Shown here piece after piece: positions 14,093-21,243 of a stretch of 23,968 bases of DNA. The stretch comes from DASYYE01 sp035946955 (GTDB lineage Bacteria > Actinomycetota > Actinomycetes > Streptosporangiales > Streptosporangiaceae). Where the stretch lies: positions 1 to 23,968 of the forward strand of contig DASYYE010000033.1 in NCBI GenBank assembly GCA_035946955.1, written 5' to 3'. Numbering within the stretch: position 1 is the stretch's first letter; every line of letters starts with the position of its first letter. The notes below the pieces were generated by a model. It was not told the DNA's origin and did not search any database. It saw only the letters and a list, made by a program, of their open reading frames with translations. The translations under genes were made by a program, and so were the position numbers.

Positions 14093-15558
14093 CACGGGCT
14101 CCGGTGCTCGTGACGCCACCATTCCCGGAACGTCCTGGCCGGCGGCACCGGCACGTCACGTGTCCGCGTCCAGGCCGACAGCGGCGGGGGGAGCCCGCGG
14201 ACCCGGCCGCCGCGGCTGAGCCTGCGGGCGAGCCTGCCTGCTCGCTGCGCTGCGCCGTAGCGCCGCGGGCCGGCCATGACCCAGGACGCAGCCGCCATGG
14301 TGACCGCCTCGGCGCCGGGCAGCCGATGGCCACGCCGGGACTCCCGCACGTGCCGCGCACGCAGGTGGACGAGCAGGGACGGGATGTCGATCTTCACCGG
14401 GCACGCGTCATAGCAGGCGCCGCACAGCGTCGAGGCGTAGGGCAGCGAGGCGTTGGCTTCGATACCGGTCAACTGCGGCGAGAGCACGGCGCCGATCGGG
14501 CCCGGATACACGGAGCCGTAAGCGTGCCCGCCGGTTCGCTCGTAGACCGGGCACACGTTGAGGCACGCCGAACAGCGGATGCAGTGGAGTGCCTGCCTGC
14601 CGGTCTCGTCGGCCAGCGCGGCGGTCCGCCCGTTGTCCAGCAGGACCAGGTGGAACCGCTGCGGGCCGTCCCCGGGCGTGACCCCTGTCCACATCGACGT
14701 GTAGGGGTTCATCCGCTCACCGGTGGAGGAACGGGGCAGCAGTTGCAGGAACACACCCAGGTCCCGCCAGGTGGGGACCACCTTTTCGATGCCCATCACG
14801 GTGATCAGGGTTTCCGGCAGGGTGAGGCACATCCGGCCGTTGCCCTCGGACTCGGCGACGCAGAGCGTCCCGGTCTCGGCGACGGCGAAGTTGGCGCCAC
14901 TGATACCGACCCGGGCGGCCAGGAACACGCGCCGCAGGTGGAGCCTAGCCGCCTCGGCCAGTGCCGCGGGGTCGTCGGTGAGCGCCGGGTCCACGTCGCT
15001 CATCTCCCGCAGGAAGACCTCGCGGATCTCCGCCCGGTTACGGTGGATCGCGGGCACCAGGATGTGCGATGGACGGTCGCGGCCAAGCTGGACGATGAGC
15101 TCGGCGAGGTCGGTCTCGTGGGCCGTGATGCCCGCGGTGGCGAGCGCGTCGTTGAGCCCGATCTCGTCGGTCACCATGGACTTGACCTTGACTGCCTCGG
15201 TGCTGTGCTCGGCCTGGATGAGCCCGGTCACGATCTCGTTGGCCTCGGTGGCGTCCCTCGCCCAGTGGACCGTGCCGCCGCGCCCGGAAACCCCGGCCTC
15301 TAGCTGCTCCAGGTAACGGTCCAGGTGACGCATGGTCTCAGCTTTGATGGCCTGGCCGGCCTCGCGCAGCTCCTCCCAGTCCGGCAGCTCGGCCACGACC
15401 GCCGCCCGCTTCGCCCGGATGGCCGCGGTGGCCTTCGCGAGGTTGCGCCGCAACTGGCTGTCGGCCAGGGCCCGCCGTGCGGCCACCGGGAACGGCTCAG
15501 CGCCGCGCAGGTGACCGACGCCGGACGGCGCCGTGGGCAGGTCACCGGGCGCTTTCAC
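14089..15558 (-). CDS. lutB: Lactate utilisation iron-sulfur protein B
   Basis: A 489-residue protein. An N-terminal LUD-type domain (about 90-310, with GISGANFAVAETGTLCVAESEG near 218-239) is followed by a ferredoxin-like domain with two 4Fe-4S clusters: C326, C329, C332, C336 (CIRCSACLNVC) and C379, C382, C386 (CGACYDAC), the fourth ligand of the latter being supplied by the other motif as in LutB/LldF proteins. It carries electrons in the L-lactate oxidising LutABC complex at the membrane face. It starts at GTG 15558, whose GTGA overlaps the lutA stop, and ends overlapping lutC, so the three subunits are translationally coupled. The C-terminal 90 residues are basic and variable. Confidence 0.93.
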   Translation of the reverse strand: MKAPGDLPTAPSGVGHLRGAEPFPVAARRALADSQLRRNLAKATAAIRAKRAAVVAELPDWEELREAGQAIKAETMRHLDRYLEQLEAGVSGRGGTVHWARDATEANEIVTGLIQAEHSTEAVKVKSMVTDEIGLNDALATAGITAHETDLAELIVQLGRDRPSHILVPAIHRNRAEIREVFLREMSDVDPALTDDPAALAEAARLHLRRVFLAARVGISGANFAVAETGTLCVAESEGNGRMCLTLPETLITVMGIEKVVPTWRDLGVFLQLLPRSSTGERMNPYTSMWTGVTPGDGPQRFHLVLLDNGRTAALADETGRQALHCIRCSACLNVCPVYERTGGHAYGSVYPGPIGAVLSPQLTGIEANASLPYASTLCGACYDACPVKIDIPSLLVHLRARHVRESRRGHRLPGAEAVTMAAASWVMAGPRRYGAAQRAGRLARRLSRGGRVRGLPPPLSAWTRTRDVPVPPARTFREWWRHEHRSPW

Positions 15559-16298
15559 CCGCGCTCCCGGGTCGGGGCGAGGACCTCGGCGAGGTGCACG
15601 GTCTTCACCCCGGCCTGGAGCCGGGACAGGCCGCCGCCGATGTGCATCAGGCAGGAGCTGTCACCGGCCGTGCACACCTCGGCCCGGGTGCCTAGCACGT
15701 TGCGCATCTTGTCAGCGAGCATGGCGGTGGAGGTGTCCGCGTTCTTCAGTGCGAACGTGCCACCGAAGCCGCAGCACACCTCCGCGTCGGGCAGTTCGAC
15801 CAGGTCCAGGCCGCCGACCCGGCGCAGCAGCCGCAGCGGCCGGTCGCCCAGCCGCAGCAGCCGCAGCGAGTGGCAGGTCGGGTGGTAGGTGACCCGGTGC
15901 GGGTAGTGAGCGCCGACGTCCTCCACCTCGAGCACGTCGACAAGCAACTGTGACAGTTCGTAGGTGCGGCTCGCCACCGCCTCGGCGCGCCGGGCCAGCG
16001 CTTCGTCACCGTGGGACCGGGCGACCATCGCGTGCTGGTGCCGGATCGAGCCCACGCACGAGGCGGAGGGGGCGACGATCGTCTCGCACTGCTCGAAGGT
16101 CTCGACGTAGCGGCGGACCAGCGGCAGCGCGTCCCGCTGGTAGCCGGTGTTGACGTGCATCTGGCCGCAGCATGTCTGCGCGAAGGGGAACTCGACCTGG
16201 TGCCCGAGGCGCTCAAGCAGCGTCGTGGTGGCCTTGCCCACCTCCGGGAAGAGCGTGTCGGCCAGGCAGGTCACGAACAAGGCGATCCGCTTCCGCAT
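15555..16298 (-). CDS. lutA: Lactate utilisation (Fe-S)-binding protein A, CCG domains
   Basis: A 247-residue protein with two cysteine-rich CCG domains: TCCGQMHVNTGY (C43, C44) with C81, and HPTCHSLR (C142) followed by EVCCGFGGTFALK (C175, C176). These domains resemble those of heterodisulfide reductase B and glycolate oxidase GlcF and bind an iron-sulfur centre. It is one of three subunits oxidising L-lactate to pyruvate. ATG 16298 overlaps the stop of the LacI gene by 4 bp (ATGA), so the lactate module is translated from the regulator's mRNA. In this locus the lactate would come from rhamnose-derived lactaldehyde. Confidence 0.93.
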   Translation of the reverse strand: MRKRIALFVTCLADTLFPEVGKATTTLLERLGHQVEFPFAQTCCGQMHVNTGYQRDALPLVRRYVETFEQCETIVAPSASCVGSIRHQHAMVARSHGDEALARRAEAVASRTYELSQLLVDVLEVEDVGAHYPHRVTYHPTCHSLRLLRLGDRPLRLLRRVGGLDLVELPDAEVCCGFGGTFALKNADTSTAMLADKMRNVLGTRAEVCTAGDSSCLMHIGGGLSRLQAGVKTVHLAEVLAPTRERG

Positions 16299-17326
16299 CA
16301 GTCTGGCCTGGGTACCTGGCTGGACCGGCGGACCTCCAGCTCCGGCTGGAAGAGCACCTGGCGGTGCTGGTGCCTCCCTGTGCCCAGCGCCTCCTCCAGC
16401 AGCAGTCGCGCCGCGGTACGGCCCAGTTCCTGGCGGGGCTGCCGGACCGAGGACAGTGGCACCGCCGCCGCCGCCGCGAACTCGATGTCGTCGTAGCCAA
16501 CGATCGCGATATCCGCGGGCACCCGGATCCGGTGCTTCGTCATCTCCTGCAGCAGCCCGAGCGCGACGAGGTCGTTGGCGCAGAACGCCGCTGTCGGCCG
16601 CGCCGCGGCTGGCAGCTCCGCGATGATGGCTCCGGCGTACTGGCCGGCGGAGACGTTGAGCGCCGGGGTTTCGATCATGCGCAGGTCGTCCATGCTGGCC
16701 CCCGCGCGCTGCAACGCCCGGACCGCGCCGTCGCGGCGGTCGGCCACCTGCGCCAGGCTGAGCGGACCGCCGACGTAAGCCAGCCGCTGATGCCCGGCCT
16801 CCAGCAGGTGGGACACTGCGAGGTCGCCGCCGAGCACGTCGTCGACGGCCACCGAGCACTGGCCGCCCGCCGGGGACCTGCTGTCGACGAGGATGACCGG
16901 GGTGCCGCGCCGCTGGAGCCCGGCCAGCCGCTCACTGGCACCAGCTACCGGGGTAATCAGGATGCCCTGGACCCGGTGTTCCTCAAGGAGCTCCAGGTAG
17001 CGGTCTTCCTTGTCCAACTGCTCGTCGCTGTTACACAAGATCACGGCCAGGCCGGACAGGCTCGCCTCATCCTCCACCCCGCGGGCCACGTCGGTGAAGA
17101 ACGGGTTCGCGACGTCCAGGACAACCAAGCCGATGGTGCGGCTCCGCCCGGCGCGGAGCTGGCGCGCGGACTCGTTCCGGACGAAGCCGAGCGCCTCGAT
17201 CGCCGCGTGCACCCGGTCCCGGGTTGGCCGCGCCACTATGTCGGGCCTGTTCAGCACGTTGGAGACGGTGCCCACCGATACCCCCGCGTAGGCCGCTACT
17301 TCTTTGATGCCCACCGGCACGTCCAC
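16298..17326 (-). CDS. LacI-family transcriptional regulator, probable rhamnose/lactate regulator
   Basis: A 342-residue protein with a LacI HTH at residues 7-26 (IKEVAAYAGVSVGTVSNVLN), a hinge helix about 52-62 (ESARQLRAGRS), and a periplasmic-binding-protein-like effector domain from about 64 (TIGLVVLDVANPFF) to 320. Among nearby GTG codons, 17326 is chosen because GAGAGGA lies 5 bases upstream and the HTH begins at residue 7. The gene is the first of a coupled lacI-lutA-lutB-lutC unit. A 16-bp site 41 bp upstream recurs before the rhamnosidase gene, so autoregulation and control of the rhamnosidase are predicted. Rhamnose, rhamnulose or a phosphate derivative would be the likely inducer; the ligand is not readable from sequence. 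Confidence 0.92.
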   Translation of the reverse strand: MDVPVGIKEVAAYAGVSVGTVSNVLNRPDIVARPTRDRVHAAIEALGFVRNESARQLRAGRSRTIGLVVLDVANPFFTDVARGVEDEASLSGLAVILCNSDEQLDKEDRYLELLEEHRVQGILITPVAGASERLAGLQRRGTPVILVDSRSPAGGQCSVAVDDVLGGDLAVSHLLEAGHQRLAYVGGPLSLAQVADRRDGAVRALQRAGASMDDLRMIETPALNVSAGQYAGAIIAELPAAARPTAAFCANDLVALGLLQEMTKHRIRVPADIAIVGYDDIEFAAAAAVPLSSVRQPRQELGRTAARLLLEEALGTGRHQHRQVLFQPELEVRRSSQVPRPD

Positions 17327-17366
17327 CGATGTCCTCTCTTGACCCCAGCGCTCAGTGTCTTCGCCG

Positions 17367-17382
17367 GTCTTAGAACGTGTCA
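17367..17382 (-). promoter_or_regulatory. Candidate LacI-type operator upstream of lacI-lutABC
   Basis: Read on the minus strand: TGACACGTTCTAAGAC, differing by one base from the site before the rhamnosidase gene (13222-13237). It is in the 71-bp gap between rhaB and the LacI gene, 41 bp before the GTG start, implying a separate promoter for lacI-lutABC. Confidence 0.6.
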
Positions 17383-17397
17383 AATCAAGCACGCCGC

Positions 17398-18888
17398 TCA
17401 TTGGGCGGCCCAGCCAAGCCTCAGTTGTGCGTGCTGCCATGGCCCAGTGCTCCCCTGGGGCTGGAACCGCCGGAGCGGCATGGTGGCACGGACCAGGGCG
17501 CGCATTCCGGCCATGTCGGCTGGTGCCGCACGCAGCGTGCGTGCCTGGACCAGGATGTTGCCGATCGCGGTGGCTTCGGCGGGCCCGGCGACCACCGGCA
17601 GGCCGCAGGCGTCCGCCGTGAGCTGGCACAGCAGCGGGTTGAGCGCGCCGCCGCCCACCATGTGCACCGTGTCGGCGTGGCGGCCGGACAGTTCCTGGAC
17701 CTCCGCCACGGCACGGGCGTGGGCGAGGGCGAGGCTGTCGAGGATGCACCGGACAGTCTCCGCCCGGCCGGTGGGCGGAGACTGTCCGGCGGCGTGGCAA
17801 GCCGCGGCGATCCTGGCCGGAATGTCTCCAGGTGCCAGGAACACGGGGTCGTCAGGGTTGACCACGCAGCGCAGCGGCGGCACCCGGGCCGCACCGGCCA
17901 GCAGGCCGTCCAGGGCGCACCCGCGAGCCCCGGCCGCGGTATCAGCCCGCGACCAGGTCCGTTGGGACTCCTGCAGCAGCCACAGCCCCATGACGTTGCG
18001 CAGGTAGCGGATCGTGGCGTCCACCCCGGTCTCGTTGGTGAAGTTGGCGGCGCGGCTGGCCTCGGTCAGCACCGGACGGTCCAGTTCCATGCCGACCAGG
18101 GACCAGGTGCCACAGGAGATGTAGGCGAAGTCGCCGCCCCGCGCGGGCACCGCGACCACGGCCGAGGCGGTGTCGTGCGAGCCGACGGCGGTCACCGGCA
18201 ACGGTCCGGGCAGGCCAGCCTCACGAGCGACGTCCGGCGACATGCCGCCGATGACCTCACCGGGCTGGCGTAGCGGCGGGAACAGGTCAGGGGGGATGCC
18301 GGCCCGCCGCATCAGCGGCGTGGCCCAGGCCCGCGCGCTCACGTCGTAGAGCTGGGTCGTGGACGCGTTGGTCACCTCGGCGCCGGCCCTCCCGGTCAGC
18401 CAGTAGGCGAGCAGGTCCGGGATCAGGAGCAGCGTGGCGGCCGTGCGCGCCTGCGGTGTGCTCGCCGTGGCGGCGAGCTGGAAGATCGTGTTGAACGGCA
18501 GGTGCTGGATCCCGGTCGTGGCGTACAGTTCGGCGGCGCCCACCTTCGCGAGGACGCCTTCGGCGGCACGATCTGTCCGCCGGTCACGGTAGTGCACCGG
18601 ATTGCCGAGCAGCGCGCCGGAGGAGTCGAGCAGGCCGTAGTCCACTGCCCAGGAGTCCACCCCCACGCTGGCCAGGTCGGCGCCACCACTGACCCTGCGC
18701 AGGCCGTTCAGCGTCTCCTGGTAGAGCCGCAGGATGTCCCAGTGCAATGTCCCGCTGATAGTGACCGGGACGTTCGGGAACCGGTACGCGTCATGCAGTC
18801 CCAGGGAGCCGGCACCGACGCGCCCGGCCATGACACGGCCGCCCGAAGCGCCGAGGTCGACCGCCGCGACCGTGACCGGAGCGGTCAC
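17398..18888 (-). CDS. rhaB: Rhamnulokinase (FGGY family)
   Basis: A 496-residue FGGY-type sugar kinase, full length for rhamnulokinases. The N-terminal phosphate loop is AAVDLGASGGRVMAG (8-22). DSWAVDYGLLD near 78-88 fits the sugar-binding region of RhaB, GSHDTASAV and ISCGTWSLVG form the centre, and MVGGGALNPLLCQ is the C-terminal adenosine motif. It phosphorylates L-rhamnulose at C1 with ATP. GTG 18888 overlaps the stop of the small LuxR-type gene by 4 bp (GTGA), so it is translated by coupling to that gene. A perfect 17-bp hairpin lies within the coding sequence (17749-17789), at the codons for about residues 367-380. Confidence 0.94.
   Translation of the reverse strand: MTAPVTVAAVDLGASGGRVMAGRVGAGSLGLHDAYRFPNVPVTISGTLHWDILRLYQETLNGLRRVSGGADLASVGVDSWAVDYGLLDSSGALLGNPVHYRDRRTDRAAEGVLAKVGAAELYATTGIQHLPFNTIFQLAATASTPQARTAATLLLIPDLLAYWLTGRAGAEVTNASTTQLYDVSARAWATPLMRRAGIPPDLFPPLRQPGEVIGGMSPDVAREAGLPGPLPVTAVGSHDTASAVVAVPARGGDFAYISCGTWSLVGMELDRPVLTEASRAANFTNETGVDATIRYLRNVMGLWLLQESQRTWSRADTAAGARGCALDGLLAGAARVPPLRCVVNPDDPVFLAPGDIPARIAAACHAAGQSPPTGRAETVRCILDSLALAHARAVAEVQELSGRHADTVHMVGGGALNPLLCQLTADACGLPVVAGPAEATAIGNILVQARTLRAAPADMAGMRALVRATMPLRRFQPQGSTGPWQHAQLRLGWAAQ
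17749..17789 (-). other. Perfect 17-bp intragenic hairpin inside rhaB
   Basis: The bases 17749-17765 (CCGGACAGTCTCCGCCC) and 17773-17789 are exact inverse complements around a 7-base loop. The stem is in the second half of rhaB, in frame and without a stop. Its stability approaches that of the terminators in this window, and it may act in mRNA processing or attenuation, or be an inserted short palindrome. Confidence 0.75.
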
Positions 18889-19142
18889 AGCAGTCCGCGT
18901 CGCGCCGCCCAGACCACCGCCTGGATGGGCGCCCCGACGCCGAGCCGGTCACAGATGCACCTGGTCCGGCGGCGGACCGTACGTTCCGAGGTGTACAGCC
19001 GCCTGGCCACGGCATCCAGCGGCAGGCCCTGGGCGAGCAACCCGAGCAGCGCGACGTCGTCTTGACCGAGCGGGAGGGGGTGGGGGGGCCGTCCCCCCGA
19101 GCCGCTACGGCGAGTGAGTGGCCTGAGCGTTGATGCTCTCAT
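18885..19142 (-). CDS. Small LuxR-type HTH-only protein in the rhamnose operon
   Basis: An 85-residue protein starting at ATG 19142, with GGGAGG 7 bases upstream. After a basic low-complexity leader (1-23), residues about 24-85 form a GerE/LuxR-type DNA-binding domain: DDVALLGLLAQGLPLDAVARRL (helices 1-2), TSERTVRRRTRCICDRLG (recognition helix), then a final helix QAVVWAARRGLL. There is no receiver or other sensor domain. The stop overlaps the rhaB start (GTGA), and the gene follows the aldolase/dehydrogenase gene by 37 bp, so it is embedded in the operon. It may bind DNA as a GerE-like single-domain regulator or serve mainly to couple translation to rhaB. Its target is unknown. The leader is encoded by G/C homopolymers where sequencing slips are possible. 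Confidence 0.78.
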   Translation of the reverse strand: MRASTLRPLTRRSGSGGRPPHPLPLGQDDVALLGLLAQGLPLDAVARRLYTSERTVRRRTRCICDRLGVGAPIQAVVWAARRGLL

Positions 19143-19179
19143 CGTGTGCCTCCCGATCGGTCGTGCAGGCAAACCCCGT

Positions 19180-21240
19180 TCAGCGAAGGAAAGCTGCTGC
19201 CACCCCGCCATCAACCGGGATGTGGAGCCCTGTGGTGAGGGACAGGTCGCCGGCGGTCAGCGCGACCACGGCCGCCGCCACATGCTCGGGGAGCACTTCA
19301 CGCCCCAGCAGCGTGCGGCGGGCGTAGAACGCGCCGAGCTCAGACTCGGGCACTCCGTAGACGGCGGCGCGGCGTGCCCCCCAGCCTCCGGCGAAGATCC
19401 CTGATCCGCGGACGACGGCGTCGGGGTTGATTCCGTTGACGCGGATACCGAGCCTGCCGAGCTCGGCCGCCAGCAGCCGCACCTGGTGCGCCTGGTCGGC
19501 CTTGGCGGCACCGTACGCGACGTTGTCCGGGCCCGCGAAGACCGCGTTCTTACTGCAGATGTAGATGATGTCGCCGCCCATGCCCTGCGCCCGCATGACC
19601 CGTGCCGCCTCGCGCGACACCAGGAACGACCCCCTGGCCATCACCGCGTGCTGGAGGTCCCAGTCCGCGGCTGTCGTCTCCAGCAGCGGTCTGGACAGTG
19701 ACAGCCCGGCGTTGTTGACCACCAGGTCCACACCGCCGAACGCAAGCGCCGCCACCGCGAATGCCTCCGTCACGCTGGCCTCGTCGGTCACGTCGGTCGT
19801 GGCGGCCACCGCGGTGTCGGCGGTGCCGATCTCGGCGGCGGCCTCCCGCGCGGCCGGGCCGTCCAGGTCGGTCACCACCACGCACGCGCCCTCGGCGGCG
19901 AGGCGCCGTGCGGTGGCCCGGCCGATGCCCGACCCGCCGCCGGTGACCAGGGCCACCCGGGTGGCCAGCGGCCGTGGCGCCGGCCGCCGCAGCAGCTTGG
20001 CCTCTTCGAGCTCCCAGTACTCGATGCGGAACTTCTCCGCCTCGCTGATCGGGGCGTAGGCAGAGACCGACTCAGCGCCGTACATCACGTTGATGGCGTT
20101 CAGGTAGAACTCGCCGGCCACCCGCGCGGTCTGCTTGTCCGTCCCGAAGCTGAACATCCCGATCCCCGGTACCAGCACGATCGCCGGGTCAGCACCACGC
20201 ATGGGCGGAGACGACGGGACACGGTGCCGCTCGTAGTACGCGCGGTAGGCGGCACGGTAGCCGGCGTGCAGCTCGGACAGCCGGCCCAGGGCCGCGGGCA
20301 GCGGGGCCGAGGGCGGCAGGTCCAGCACCAGCGGTGCCACTTTGGTGCGCAGGAAGTGGTCGGGGCAGGAGGTGCCAAGCGCGGCAAGCCTCGGGTGCTC
20401 CCGCCTGGACAGGAAGTCCAGCACCGCCGGGCTGTCGGTGAAGTGCCCGACTTGCGGCCGGTCAGCGCAGACGAGGCCGCGGACCGCGGGTGCCAGCGCC
20501 GCGGCGCGGGCGCGGCGGCCGGCGGCCGGCAGTGGCAGGTACTCCGGGATGACGGGCCCGAACGGCTCCTGCCGCCCGTTCACTCCCAGGAAGCGCCGCG
20601 CCGTTGTGATGATCTCTGCCGAGCGCGCCTCGCACTCGTCGCTGGTCGCGCCCCAGGCGGTGATCCCGTGACCCCCCAGGACCACCCCGATGAGGTCCGG
20701 GTTGCCGCGCTGGGCCTGCGCGATGTCCAGTGCCAACTGGAAGCCGGGGCGCCGCCACGGAACCCAGGCGACACGGCCGCCGAAGCACTGCGCGGTGAGT
20801 TTCTCGCCGTCGGCGGCGGCCGCCAGCGCGATCCCGGCGTCGGGGTGCAGGTGGTCCACGTGCGCGGCGGTGACGAGCCCGTGCATCGCGGTGTCAATGG
20901 ACGGCTCGGCGCCACCTCTGCCGTGCAGGCAGTACGCCAGCGCGCCCATCATCTCGTCCTCGCGCTCCACGCCTGGGTAGACGCCGGCCAGTGCGCGGAG
21001 CCGGTCCAGCCGCAGCACCGCCAGCCCGCCGGCGGTGAGCGTACCGAGGTCGCCACCAGAACCCTTCACCCACATCACCTCGGTCGGCTGCCCGGTCACC
21101 GGGTCGGTGAGCTGGCCCTTTGCGGAGGTGTTGCCGCCCGCGTAGTTGGTGTTGGCCGGGTCGGAGCCGAGCCGGTTACTGCGGCCCAGCAGGCCGGTGG
21201 CTGCTGGTGGCAACTCCGGGGGCGGTAGCTGCTCGGGCAT
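19180..21240 (-). CDS. Bifunctional rhamnulose-1-phosphate aldolase / lactaldehyde dehydrogenase (SDR)
   Basis: A 686-residue fusion protein. Residues about 15-420 form a class II aldolase domain with metal-ligand histidines in HVDHLHPDA (127-135) and GGHG (H191); it splits L-rhamnulose-1-phosphate to DHAP and L-lactaldehyde. Residues about 427-686 form a short-chain dehydrogenase: TGGGSGIG (433-440) nucleotide loop, D458 ending strand 2 which favours NAD+, NNAG (509-512), S563, and YGAAK (Y576, K580). In this family (often called RhaEW, or RhaD aldolase/ADH) the second half oxidises lactaldehyde to L-lactate. ATG 21240 lies 3 bp after the rhaI stop. The lutABC genes nearby can consume the lactate. 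Confidence 0.94.
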   Translation of the reverse strand: MPEQLPPPELPPAATGLLGRSNRLGSDPANTNYAGGNTSAKGQLTDPVTGQPTEVMWVKGSGGDLGTLTAGGLAVLRLDRLRALAGVYPGVEREDEMMGALAYCLHGRGGAEPSIDTAMHGLVTAAHVDHLHPDAGIALAAAADGEKLTAQCFGGRVAWVPWRRPGFQLALDIAQAQRGNPDLIGVVLGGHGITAWGATSDECEARSAEIITTARRFLGVNGRQEPFGPVIPEYLPLPAAGRRARAAALAPAVRGLVCADRPQVGHFTDSPAVLDFLSRREHPRLAALGTSCPDHFLRTKVAPLVLDLPPSAPLPAALGRLSELHAGYRAAYRAYYERHRVPSSPPMRGADPAIVLVPGIGMFSFGTDKQTARVAGEFYLNAINVMYGAESVSAYAPISEAEKFRIEYWELEEAKLLRRPAPRPLATRVALVTGGGSGIGRATARRLAAEGACVVVTDLDGPAAREAAAEIGTADTAVAATTDVTDEASVTEAFAVAALAFGGVDLVVNNAGLSLSRPLLETTAADWDLQHAVMARGSFLVSREAARVMRAQGMGGDIIYICSKNAVFAGPDNVAYGAAKADQAHQVRLLAAELGRLGIRVNGINPDAVVRGSGIFAGGWGARRAAVYGVPESELGAFYARRTLLGREVLPEHVAAAVVALTAGDLSLTTGLHIPVDGGVAAAFLR

Positions 21241-21243
21241 GGG

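Noticed and set aside
14093..14122. ATG 14122 as lutC start
   Set aside because: No well-placed ribosome-binding site, a 34-bp overlap with lutB, and the GTGA overlap at 14092 matches the other junctions of this operon.
17327..17800. Extended N-terminus for the LacI protein (500 residues)
   Set aside because: The extension lies in rhaB on the same strand in another frame, is compositionally biased, and the HTH with a good ribosome-binding site begins at GTG 17326.
16172..18007. 611-codon open frame on the plus strand across lutA, lacI and rhaB
   Set aside because: It runs antisense through three well-supported genes and has no recognisable domain; a codon-bias shadow.
19072..19088. Possible G-quadruplex (GGGAGGGGGTGGGGGGG) in the LuxR-type gene
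   Set aside because: It lies in a Gly/Pro low-complexity linker in a G+C-rich genome; chance occurrence is likely and no regulatory placement is evident.
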